Origin: an uncultured Anaerolineales bacterium | GTDB taxonomy: Bacteria; Chloroflexota; Anaerolineae; Anaerolineales; Villigracilaceae | Length of the DNA stretch: 5,643 nt | Direction: 5' to 3' | Assembly (NCBI GenBank): GCA_938008865.1 | Contig: CALLJA010000276.1 | Span: forward strand, 1 to 5,643 | Shown: piece by piece, positions 1 to 5,643 of the stretch | How the letters are laid out: the number at the start of each line of letters is the position of its first letter | Position numbering within the stretch: position 1 is the stretch's first letter | Position numbers and translations under genes: made by a program | The notes under the pieces: model-generated | Told to the model about the DNA's origin: nothing | The model's input: the letters and a program-made list of their open reading frames with translations, nothing else | The model's database searches: none

Positions 1-776
1 AGCGCCTCGCCCGTCAGCGCGCGCGCCAGGTTGCCAGGCTCCTCTGCCGAAAAGATGACCGCCTCCAGCCCCGCGATCTCCTGGACGAGCGCCAGCATCT
101 GCCCGACCTTGGACTGCATCCCGCCCGTGACGTCGGCCCCGTGCGACGCGCCCACGCCTGCCCTCAGGTCCTCATAGGACGTTGGGCTGATCCCGCCTAG
201 CAGGCGCGTCCTGGCTGGGAAGTCGGCCCACACCCCGGCCTCCAGGCCCGCCAGCAGAATCCGCTCGGGGTGCAGTTGATGCGCCAGGTGCTGGAACAGG
301 TCCTCGGTCGAGAGGATCGTGCCGCCGCGCACTTCGTCGAAAACCACGTCGCCGTACACCACGGGCAGGATCCCGTTGGCTAGTGCCATGCGGATCGGCG
401 TCGTGTCCCAGATTGAGACGCGTCCGTCGCTGGCAATGACCGCGCCCGAAGGCGGAAAGGCCAGCGACGAGATGCCCGCACGGTGCAGGGCTTCCATTAC
501 GAAGTCGTTCAACTGCGCCGCCTGAAAGTGGACCTCGGCGAAGCCTTTCCAATCTTCGGCCTTGCGCACCCCGTCACGCGTGCCGTATTCCTTTGCGGCG
601 GTGTGCCCGAACGAACCCGAGCCGTGTCCTAACACCAGGCGCATTCCGCTACCGCCCGCCCGCACCGAGGCAATCTGCGCGGCCAGGTCGGCCAGCCTGT
701 CGTGGCGGACGGTGTATGGGCGGGTCTTGTCGGTGATCAGCGAGCCGCCGAGTTTAAGCAGGACAAGTTCATTCAT
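1..776 (-). CDS. isopentenyl phosphate kinase (C-terminal end cut by window edge)
   Basis: Cytosolic kinase of the amino acid kinase fold. The family phosphorylates isopentenyl phosphate with ATP to give isopentenyl diphosphate, the last step of the alternative mevalonate pathway. The frame reads from ATG at 776 and stays open for 258 codons to the left edge. Visible motifs are LKLGGSLITDK (residues 7-17, with the nucleotide-site Lys8 and Lys17), GHGSGSFGH (50-58; His58 matches the substrate-binding His that marks this family against other amino acid kinases), YGDVVFD (141-147), STED (156-159) and DVTGGM (215-220). The family is usually about 245-265 residues, and the last residues seen (PGNLARALTGEA) are typical of its tail, so only a few residues should be missing. 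The ATG directly precedes the first beta strand and lacks a Shine-Dalgarno sequence; see the promoter entry. It is divergent from the gene at 859. The family assignment is firm; the substrate is inferred from motifs. Confidence 0.9.
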   Translation of the reverse strand, partial: MNELVLLKLGGSLITDKTRPYTVRHDRLADLAAQIASVRAGGSGMRLVLGHGSGSFGHTAAKEYGTRDGVRKAEDWKGFAEVHFQAAQLNDFVMEALHRAGISSLAFPPSGAVIASDGRVSIWDTTPIRMALANGILPVVYGDVVFDEVRGGTILSTEDLFQHLAHQLHPERILLAGLEAGVWADFPARTRLLGGISPTSYEDLRAGVGASHGADVTGGMQSKVGQMLALVQEIAGLEAVIFSAEEPGNLARALTGEA

Positions 777-782
777 GAGGTG

Positions 783-811
783 GTTTTACCACTTCCCCGC
801 CCGGGCCGCAA
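783..811 (-). promoter_or_regulatory. putative promoter of the isopentenyl phosphate kinase gene, leaderless layout
   Basis: Read on the minus strand, TTGCGG (806-811) and TAAAAC (783-788) are separated by exactly 17 nt. They match the -35 consensus at 3 of 6 positions and the -10 consensus at 4 of 6, and TGG before TAAAAC resembles an extended -10. The -10 box ends 6 nt before the ATG at 776, so transcription would begin at or next to the start codon. No purine-rich ribosome binding site lies between them: the bases before the ATG are CACCTC. The box overlaps a small palindrome at 780-792 (GTGGT-TTT-ACCAC), which may be chance. The match is moderate only. Confidence 0.45.
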
Positions 812-842
812 CCTCTCGCGGGTCAGGGCGCCCGCCTGCCCA

Positions 843-851
843 TGCTATAAT
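843..851 (+). promoter_or_regulatory. extended -10 promoter for the 859 operon, leaderless layout
   Basis: TGC followed by TATAAT (846-851) is a perfect extended -10 element of the housekeeping sigma factor. No convincing -35 hexamer lies 16-18 nt upstream, as is usual for extended -10 promoters. The box ends 7 nt before the ATG at 859, so the expected transcription start coincides with the A of the start codon. There is no room for a Shine-Dalgarno sequence, so the mRNA should be leaderless. The promoter is inferred to drive the three plus-strand genes to 3135. It also fixes the gene start at 859 rather than at upstream in-frame codons inside the divergent kinase gene. Confidence 0.7.
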
Positions 852-858
852 TTGCCGT

Positions 859-1704
859 ATGGATATCCGCGCTGGTCTCATCGCCGCGATCCTGATCGTG
901 GCTGCGGGCGCATTTTTCTTCGTGCAGTTCGGCGTGCGCACGTATATGGCCTCCCGCAAGTTGACCTTCTACCGGTTGCGTTCCCAGCGGCTGGGTTCGG
1001 CTTGGCGTTCCATCGGGGTGGGGGTGTTGATGTTTGCGCTGGCGGTGCTGCTTTCGATCTATGGCGAACCTGTTGCGTATAGTTACTTCCCGCCCTCGCC
1101 CACCATCACGCTGACTCCCACCATCACGCTGACTCCCACCATCACACTCTCGCCGACCATCACGCTTTCGCCGACCATCACCAACACCCCGTCGGTGACC
1201 GATACGCCCACCGTCACCCCCACGCCCTTCCTGCCGCCGGCCATCGAGGCGCTCTTCTCCAGCGAGGTGACACCCAACCCTGCGGCCATCTTCAGCCCGT
1301 TGCAATTCACCTTGAATTGTTCCGACCTCTCGAACTACGAAACGGCCACCGTCTTCGAAAACCCGATCCAGAGCGTCTGTGCGGTGTATTCCTACGACCA
1401 GATGGTCCCGGGCGCGCAGTGGACCGCGTTGTGGATGCGCGAAGGCGAACTGGTCTGTTATGAGACCATCCCCTGGGACGGCACCACAGGCGGGTATGGC
1501 TTTTCCGAATGCACCGATCCCGTCGGCGGCTGGCAGCCTGGCACCTACGTGGTGCAGATTTTCGTCGGCCTGGAATGGAAGGTGGTGAGCCAGTTCCTGG
1601 TCCAGGGCGACCCGCCCACGCCCGTCCCGACCCTGTCGCCGACTCCCACGTTATCGCCGACCGTCACCCTTTCGCCTACATCCAACCCTATTTCCACTCC
1701 CTAG
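859..1704 (+). CDS. two-helix membrane protein with Pro/Thr-repeat stalk and outer domain, function unknown
   Basis: A 281-residue protein of unknown function. Hydrophobic segments at about 6-26 and 52-68 are predicted membrane helices. The loop between them is rich in Arg and Lys (R27, R33, K34, R39, R41, R44, R50), so by the positive-inside rule the loop is cytoplasmic and the C-terminal region lies outside. Residues 78-127 form a Pro/Thr/Ser stalk of PTITLT/S units. A domain of about 120 residues follows, probably beta-rich, with four Cys in NCSD, SVCAV, LVCYE and SECTD contexts that could form two disulfides. A WQPGTYVVQIFVG strand motif lies near its end. The protein closes with a second Pro/Thr/Ser tract ending STP and no sorting signal. 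The in-frame reading extends upstream to 562, but that part is antisense to the kinase gene and lies before the promoter, so ATG 859 is preferred. It is the first gene of the probable operon. A role in surface binding or sensing is only a guess. Confidence 0.8.
   Translation: MDIRAGLIAAILIVAAGAFFFVQFGVRTYMASRKLTFYRLRSQRLGSAWRSIGVGVLMFALAVLLSIYGEPVAYSYFPPSPTITLTPTITLTPTITLSPTITLSPTITNTPSVTDTPTVTPTPFLPPAIEALFSSEVTPNPAAIFSPLQFTLNCSDLSNYETATVFENPIQSVCAVYSYDQMVPGAQWTALWMREGELVCYETIPWDGTTGGYGFSECTDPVGGWQPGTYVVQIFVGLEWKVVSQFLVQGDPPTPVPTLSPTPTLSPTVTLSPTSNPISTP
1099..1188 (+). repeat. 18-bp tandem repeat encoding the PTITLT/S stalk
   Basis: Five consecutive 18-bp units run from 1099. The first two (1099-1116 and 1117-1134) are identical; units three to five (1135-1152, 1153-1170, 1171-1188) diverge mainly in the last codons and at third positions. 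Each unit encodes six residues starting with PTIT, so length changes keep the frame. More degenerate Pro/Thr codons continue to about 1230. A second, irregular tract of the same composition lies at about 1615-1701, at the end of the same gene. Confidence 0.9.
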
Positions 1705-1711
1705 GTGAACC

Positions 1712-2206
1712 ATGCCCGATCAGAAGCCTTTTCAAGCCTACTATCCCGAAGTCCTGGCGCATTGCCACGGCTGCGGATATCTCAACGAGCACGGGTTGCA
1801 CATCGAAAGTTATTGGGACGGCGATGAGACGGTGGCGCACTTTACGCCCGAGCCGCAACACACCGCCATTCCAGGCTACGTCTACGGCGGACTGCTAGCC
1901 TCGCTGATCGATTGTCACGGTACGGGCACGGCGGCGGCGGCGGGTTACCGCGTTGAGAACCGCCCGATGGACAGCGAACCTGCCCTGCGTTATATGACCG
2001 CTTCGTTGAAGGTGGATTATCTGAAGCCCACTCCGCTTGGGCCTGTGCTCGAAATCCGCGGGCGTATCCGCGAGGTGAAAGGCCGCAAAGTGGTCGTGGA
2101 AGAGTGGATCGTGGCCCGCGGGGTGGTCACGGTGCGGGGCGAAGTGGTCGCCGTCCAGGCGCCCGAAGCGCTGCTGGATGACTTGTTGAGAGAACACAAA
2201 GCCTGA
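1712..2206 (+). CDS. PaaI-family hotdog-fold acyl-CoA thioesterase
   Basis: A 164-residue protein, the usual length for a single hotdog domain of the PaaI/THEM4-like thioesterases, which hydrolyse acyl-CoA thioesters in the cytosol. The N-terminal HCHGCGYLNEHGL (residues 17-29) matches the family's Cys-x-x-Cys-Gly...Asn...Gly-Leu opening. IPGYVYGGLLASLIDCHG (53-70) is the helix motif, with Asp67 in the place of the catalytic acid. The common HGG is YGG here (Tyr58). KVDYLKPTPLG followed by an EIRGRIRE strand is the typical second half. The start is supported by AGGTGA at 1703-1708, which overlaps the stop of the preceding gene; the 7-nt gap suggests translational coupling. The natural substrate cannot be read from the sequence, and neither neighbour points to a pathway. 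Confidence 0.85.
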   Translation: MPDQKPFQAYYPEVLAHCHGCGYLNEHGLHIESYWDGDETVAHFTPEPQHTAIPGYVYGGLLASLIDCHGTGTAAAAGYRVENRPMDSEPALRYMTASLKVDYLKPTPLGPVLEIRGRIREVKGRKVVVEEWIVARGVVTVRGEVVAVQAPEALLDDLLREHKA

Positions 2207-2238
2207 CCCGGGATCGACCCTACTCAAAGCGAGGGAAC

Positions 2239-3135
2239 ATGCCTACTTTTTCGAGATCGGCGCATGGCCGCGACAGAAAGATAGTCCAGGTCAGGCTGGA
2301 GGCCCCCAACGGGGAGGTCTTCGAGACCAAAGTCTTTGCAGATGAGACCTTTGGCGAACTGACGAAGGAATTCTACGAGTTCCTCAATGTAAGCCAGGAT
2401 GCTGCACAGGCGCGGGTCTATTGGGTGGACCCCGTCACAGCGCGGGCGACCCTGCTCGAAAGGGACGCCACGCTCAAGTCGTCGGGCGTGCCAGACGGGG
2501 CCAGGCTGCGCTTCGCCCCCGAAGATGCCGCCTTCGATGCCGGGTTGACCCCCGACCAGGCCTTGAAGGTCTCGCTGCCCTTTCCCCCGAAACTGACGGC
2601 CTCGCATTTTGCCTGGTACGCCCACGATTTCCTGTCCACGTCGGACCTGATGTATGCGCTTTTCTCCGTCCTGTTGTCTGGCGACGAGCGCGCGCTTGGG
2701 GCGCTGGAACGGCTCCTGAACGAAGAACCGGGCAGGATGTCTGAGGCGCCAGTCGTACATAAACTTTTGAAGATCAGCGGCGGCCATCCGCTGGAGCTGC
2801 AAAAGGTGCAATACGGTTCGCCGATGACCTTCATCTTCGAGGGGTCCCTGAAGGTGCTGGAACTCTTGAAAGGGTTTATCACCGAGGTCAAGCGGGCTCC
2901 GCACAACCGAAAAATGGACGAGCACGAAGAGCACATGGCCCGCATCCAGGAGCAGCAGGCCAGGATTGTGCTGGTGCGGGATTACCTGGAACTGGCCAAC
3001 AGCGGCAACGTAAAATTGTCCAAAGAAGCCAAGGCTAAATTAATCATGGCGGTGCTGCCCCAGGTCGAGGCTCTGGATACGGTATTGCAGGCTTCCGCGC
3101 GTGACGGCCGCAAACAGCTGAAACCGCCTGCTTAA
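2239..3135 (+). CDS. uncharacterised protein with predicted ubiquitin-like N-terminal domain and coiled coil
   Basis: A 298-residue soluble protein that I cannot assign to a named family. Residues 14-93 have the pattern of a beta-grasp (ubiquitin-like) fold: two strands around an NGE turn, a helix after DETFGELTKEF, a strand VYWVD, and then the LLERDATLKSSGVPDGARLRF ending seen in ubiquitin-like domains, split here by the family-typical LKSSGVPDG turn. A Pro-rich linker leads to a mixed helical region (about 119-217) containing VQYGSPMTFIF (190-200). A charged helix, probably a coiled coil, spans about 226-252. The C-terminus is KPPA, without a Gly-Gly tail, so conjugation like ubiquitin is not suggested. 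The ATG has GAGGG at 2231-2235, a short spacing. It lies 32 nt after the thioesterase gene and is the last gene before the terminator. No catalytic motif was seen; an adaptor or scaffold role is a guess. Confidence 0.75.
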   Translation: MPTFSRSAHGRDRKIVQVRLEAPNGEVFETKVFADETFGELTKEFYEFLNVSQDAAQARVYWVDPVTARATLLERDATLKSSGVPDGARLRFAPEDAAFDAGLTPDQALKVSLPFPPKLTASHFAWYAHDFLSTSDLMYALFSVLLSGDERALGALERLLNEEPGRMSEAPVVHKLLKISGGHPLELQKVQYGSPMTFIFEGSLKVLELLKGFITEVKRAPHNRKMDEHEEHMARIQEQQARIVLVRDYLELANSGNVKLSKEAKAKLIMAVLPQVEALDTVLQASARDGRKQLKPPA

Positions 3136-3158
3136 AAGTGGCGTTTGCTGCAAAATCG

Positions 3159-3191
3159 AACCGCCCCGCCGAATCCATTGGCGGGGCGGTT
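3159..3191. terminator. probable bidirectional intrinsic terminator
   Basis: CCGCCCCGCC (3161-3170) and GGCGGGGCGG (3180-3189) form a perfect 10-bp GC stem with a 9-nt loop, extended by two A:T pairs to 3159-3191. It lies 23 nt after the stop of the plus-strand operon and 15 nt after the psuG stop on the minus strand. T-rich tracts follow on both strands: TTGTGTTGT on plus and TTCGATTTTGC on minus. Neither is a pure U run, so efficiency is uncertain. Confidence 0.8.
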
Positions 3192-3206
3192 GTGTTGTAG
3201 CGCACG

Positions 3207-4133
3207 TTAGATGGCGCGCGTATGACGACGGCTGGTGAGCGCGCGCGCGATGTGGGCAGCTAGCCGCGCATTGTTCAGCAGCAGCGCCAAGTTGGCGCGC
3301 ATGGAGCGTCCCGCCGTCAACTCGTTGATGCGTTGCAGCAGGAAGGGCGTGACGCGCTGCCCGTGGATGCCCTGCTGCACGGCCTCGGCCGAGGCTTGGG
3401 TGATGAACGGGTCCATCTCGGCCTTCGGGATGGCGTCCGCTTCGGGGACGGGGTTCGTGACCAGGATGGCGCTGGTCAGGCCTGCGCCCCAGTGTGCCTG
3501 CGCAAACGCGGCGATCTCCTCGGGCGAGTCGAACCGCGCGCTGACCCGCAATCCGCTCTCGCGCGAGTAGAAGGCGGGGAACTCGTCGGTCTGGAACCCG
3601 ACCACGGGCACGCTCATCGTTTCGAGGTATTCCAGCGTGGCGGGCAGGTCAAGGATGGCCTTTGCGCCCGCGCAAACCACGACCATGGGCGTGTCGGCCA
3701 GGGCTTGCAGGTCGGTCGAGATGTCGAAAGCCGACTCGCGGTGGACGCCGCCGATCCCGCCCGTGGCGAAGACGTCGATGCCTGCCTTGCGGGCCACGAA
3801 CATGGTGCCTGCCACGGTCGTGCCGCCGTGCAGTTTCTTGACGATGGCGGTAGCGAAGTCGCGGCGGCTGACCTTGAGGGCCTGCGCCTGGGCCAGTTGC
3901 TCCACTTCGGGGGCGCTCAGGCCCACCCGCACCTGTCCGTGAAAGAGGGCGATGGTGGCGGGGATGGCGCCTTCCGCGCGGACGGCGCTTTCCATGTCCC
4001 GCGCCAGCGACAGGTTGTGCGGGTGCGGCAGGCCGTGGGTGATGACGGTCGATTCGAGCGCGACGACGGGCGAGAAGGCAGCCTGTGCTCCCTTCACTTC
4101 GGCGGTGTAATGCAGTTCAAGCGCGTCTTGCAT
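3207..4133 (-). CDS. psuG: pseudouridine-5'-phosphate glycosidase
   Basis: A 308-residue cytosolic enzyme of the PsuG/IndA family, close to the usual length. The family reversibly cleaves the C-C glycosidic bond of pseudouridine 5'-phosphate to give uracil and ribose 5-phosphate, using a metal ion and a lysine Schiff base. Hallmarks are ALESTVITHGLPHPHNL (25-41; Glu27 matches the catalytic Glu31 of the E. coli enzyme), KVSRRD (87-92; Lys87 matches Lys93), HGGTTVAGTM, FATGGIGGVHR (122-132), DISTDL (137-142; Asp141 matches the metal ligand Asp149) and CAGAKAILD (154-162; Lys158 matches the Schiff-base Lys166). The C-terminal NPVPEADAIP and TPFLLQRINELT motifs are also present, so it looks intact. 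The ATG is preceded by GAAGGAA (AAGGA core at 4142-4146) with an 8-nt gap. It lies 21 nt after the SPFH-like gene, probably co-transcribed. A pseudouridine kinase, often its partner, is not visible, and transcription meets the terminator at once. Confidence 0.96.
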   Translation of the reverse strand: MQDALELHYTAEVKGAQAAFSPVVALESTVITHGLPHPHNLSLARDMESAVRAEGAIPATIALFHGQVRVGLSAPEVEQLAQAQALKVSRRDFATAIVKKLHGGTTVAGTMFVARKAGIDVFATGGIGGVHRESAFDISTDLQALADTPMVVVCAGAKAILDLPATLEYLETMSVPVVGFQTDEFPAFYSRESGLRVSARFDSPEEIAAFAQAHWGAGLTSAILVTNPVPEADAIPKAEMDPFITQASAEAVQQGIHGQRVTPFLLQRINELTAGRSMRANLALLLNNARLAAHIARALTSRRHTRAI

Positions 4134-4141
4134 AGGTGGTT

Positions 4142-4146
4142 TCCTT
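4142..4146 (-). promoter_or_regulatory. ribosome binding site of psuG
   Basis: On the minus strand, AAGGA within GAAGGAA lies 8 nt before the psuG ATG at 4133, inside the 21-nt gap after the upstream stop codon. It supports independent initiation at this ATG. The two minus-strand genes differ here from the divergent pair around 777-858, which have no such site. Confidence 0.75.
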
Positions 4147-4154
4147 CTGGTGGG

Positions 4155-5643
4155 TTAGGGTATTCGGACATAATGGGCGAGCAGGCCAAGGATGTGGCGC
4201 AGGGCTTCCCTCAACTCGGCGGGCGGGAAGATGCCCTGGCGCTGATAGACATCCCAGGCCAGCCGCAATTGGCCGTAATATTTCTCCAGCAGTTTCTTCA
4301 TGACTTCGGACGACTCTGCGCCGCGCGAGGCAGAATAAGCCTGCTCGGCGATAACCTCGCGGATCATTTTGATGGTTTCCTCGAAGGCGGCCTGGTCGCG
4401 CTGACGCTCGACCCCGTTCAGGGCTGTCTGGTTTTCGGTGCTTAGTCTCCAGGCCTCCAGGTGCTGGTCTGGGATGATCTCGCTGGGCGTCTTCCACGCG
4501 CCGACGCCGATCCAATCGAGGTGGACGCCCCGGCGGTGGGCGTCGTCGCTGAAGTTCGCGCGGAAGCGGGCCGAGAGGTCCGGGCGCGGCACGAAGGCTG
4601 GGGCGGCAGTTCCGTTCAACTGCAGCGGGGCGGAGCCAGGCGGCAGCACCCGCTGGGCTGCATCCTGGATCTGTGCGATCTGGTTGCCTTCTTCTGTGAT
4701 TTCCTGCGCCCCGTGGCTGGCGAAGAATTCCGTCAATCTCTGGTCGCTCATGAAGCGCCCCAACTCACCGCGGATTGAGCCGACCATCGAGGGTCCAAGC
4801 GGCGAGGCCAGTTCGGCGGGGCTGTCTTTAGGTCTCGGGTTTTTATTGACCGGCAGCACCTGGTTATAGATGAGGGTCTGCACAACCATGTCATCGCGGT
4901 AGGGATTGGGCGCGTTCAGGGTGCGCTGGTTCTGCTCGCCGCGCCAGATGCTGAAACGCATCGAAACGTCAATGGCGCTGACGCGCAGGCCGTCGAGCGT
5001 GCGGCTGGGGATCTCGCGGTTGTCCTGTTCGCGCAGGTCAAAGTGCTGGTCGCGCAGGTCGAGCACGGCGCGGAAGCGTTCGAAACCGTCCAAAAGGACT
5101 GCGCCGCCCACCGTCGGGCCGATGACGTGCGGGCGGCCGTCGGGCTGCTCGAACAGGGCCACCGAGTTGCGGTCCACTTCCACGTAGCCCGGGCCGCCAA
5201 TCGCGTAGATGCGCGATTCTTCCTTGTTCTTGAATTCCCCGTCGCGGATGTTGACGGTCTCGCTGCCGCCGTAGAGCGCCACCTCGGTGATGAAGCGTTC
5301 AGCGATCTCGACCGGCTTCTCGAAGATATCGGCCAGGTAGAGCGAGGCCAGGCGAATGGCGGTGAAGTACGGGAAGAGCAGCAGCGGCAGGTAGCGGAAG
5401 AGGTTGGTCCACGAGCCGCCGAGCGCGAAGGAGAACAGGTCGGCCAGCGGGTTGACCGAAAAGACTGCGTTGGGGTCGAGCAGGTAGATGATCACGTTGC
5501 GGATGCGCGTGGTCCACTCTGCAGGCTGGGGATGCAGGGCCACCAGGATGACGGATACCAACAGCAGGAAAAGCAGCGCCAGGGCCTGCTGGCGGCGGCG
5601 CGCGCCGTGCAAGGTCAAGTCGAAGGTGCGGTTGAGCAGGCAG
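4155..5643 (-). CDS. SPFH/band-7-like membrane protein (N-terminus cut by window edge)
   Basis: The frame is open from the right edge to the stop at 4155-4157. A TTG at 5618 gives 487 residues, but eight more in-frame codons (CLLNRTFD) lie upstream and no ribosome binding site is seen there, so the true start is probably outside the window. Numbered from that TTG, a strong membrane helix spans about 12-28, and a second hydrophobic region lies at about 73-97 (FRYLPLLLFPYFTAIRLASLY). A band-7/stomatin-like domain follows from about 140: IGGPGYVEVDRNSVALFE, then a strand ending RAVLDLRDQHFDL, then TLDGLRVSAIDVSMRF. The later VHLDWIGVGAWKTPSEI segment and the helical, charged stretch (about 375-460) fit the coiled-coil end of SPFH proteins, which act as membrane scaffolds. 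The C-terminus ends HYVRIP. The match to SPFH is by pattern and fairly divergent. The function is unknown; the nearby psuG gives no clear clue. Confidence 0.75.
   Translation of the reverse strand, partial: CLLNRTFDLTLHGARRRQQALALLFLLLVSVILVALHPQPAEWTTRIRNVIIYLLDPNAVFSVNPLADLFSFALGGSWTNLFRYLPLLLFPYFTAIRLASLYLADIFEKPVEIAERFITEVALYGGSETVNIRDGEFKNKEESRIYAIGGPGYVEVDRNSVALFEQPDGRPHVIGPTVGGAVLLDGFERFRAVLDLRDQHFDLREQDNREIPSRTLDGLRVSAIDVSMRFSIWRGEQNQRTLNAPNPYRDDMVVQTLIYNQVLPVNKNPRPKDSPAELASPLGPSMVGSIRGELGRFMSDQRLTEFFASHGAQEITEEGNQIAQIQDAAQRVLPPGSAPLQLNGTAAPAFVPRPDLSARFRANFSDDAHRRGVHLDWIGVGAWKTPSEIIPDQHLEAWRLSTENQTALNGVERQRDQAAFEETIKMIREVIAEQAYSASRGAESSEVMKKLLEKYYGQLRLAWDVYQRQGIFPPAELREALRHILGLLAHYVRIP

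Noticed and set aside
780..792. Small palindrome GTGGT-TTT-ACCAC as a possible operator
   Set aside because: Five base pairs with a 3-nt loop is common by chance, and no regulator gene is nearby. It does overlap the putative -10 box, so it is noted in that entry only.
562..858. Upstream in-frame extension of the membrane protein gene, adding 99 residues
   Set aside because: It is antisense to the well-supported kinase gene, has no membrane or domain features that fit, and lies upstream of the perfect extended -10 box that precedes ATG 859.
1099..1188. Tandem repeat as a CRISPR array
   Set aside because: The units are 18 bp, contiguous without spacers, in frame and coding for a Pro/Thr stalk.
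823..1310. Minus-strand frames opposite the Pro/Thr repeat, with repeated Val-Met-Val-Gly or Arg-Asp-Gly-Gly units
   Set aside because: The repetition is just the complement of the 18-bp coding repeat; the plus-strand frame has membrane helices and a promoter.
2224..2934. Minus-strand reading frame of 236 codons opposite the ubiquitin-like-domain gene
   Set aside because: It is antisense to a gene with a start, ribosome binding site and operon context, and its composition shows no fold or motif.
3333..4445. Long plus-strand reading frame of 370 codons opposite psuG and the end of the SPFH-like gene
   Set aside because: It is a GC-rich shadow of two real genes on the other strand. Its product is Gly/Arg/Asp/His-rich with no family motif, and it crosses a gene boundary.

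Overview
The window is a compact, GC-rich bacterial segment with short intergenic gaps. No RNA gene, mobile element or CRISPR array was seen. A member of the Chloroflexota, probably Anaerolineae-like, fits best. The clues are an isopentenyl phosphate kinase in a bacterium, a membrane protein with Pro/Thr tandem repeats of the kind common in that phylum, and promoters set for leaderless mRNAs. This assignment is an inference, because no marker gene is present.

Layout. (1) Positions 1-776, minus strand: isopentenyl phosphate kinase, cut by the left edge just before its C-terminus. (2) 777-858: an 82-bp divergent promoter region. Each side has a -10-like hexamer 6-7 nt from the start codon, suggesting leaderless transcripts both ways. 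(3) 859-3135, plus strand: a probable three-gene operon with gaps of 7 and 32 nt. It encodes a two-helix membrane protein with a Pro/Thr-repeat stalk and a Cys-containing outer domain, a PaaI-type hotdog thioesterase, and an unrecognised protein with a predicted ubiquitin-like N-terminal domain. (4) 3136-3206: a strong GC hairpin that probably terminates transcription from both sides. (5) 3207-5643, minus strand: pseudouridine-5'-phosphate glycosidase (psuG), preceded 21 nt upstream by a membrane-anchored SPFH/band-7-like protein that runs off the right edge.

How the genes work together. The kinase belongs to isoprenoid precursor synthesis by an alternative mevalonate route. PsuG belongs to pseudouridine salvage; no pseudouridine kinase gene is visible. 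No single pathway links the window. The most unusual protein is the one at 2239-3135: a predicted beta-grasp domain, a central region with a YGSP motif, and a C-terminal coiled coil.
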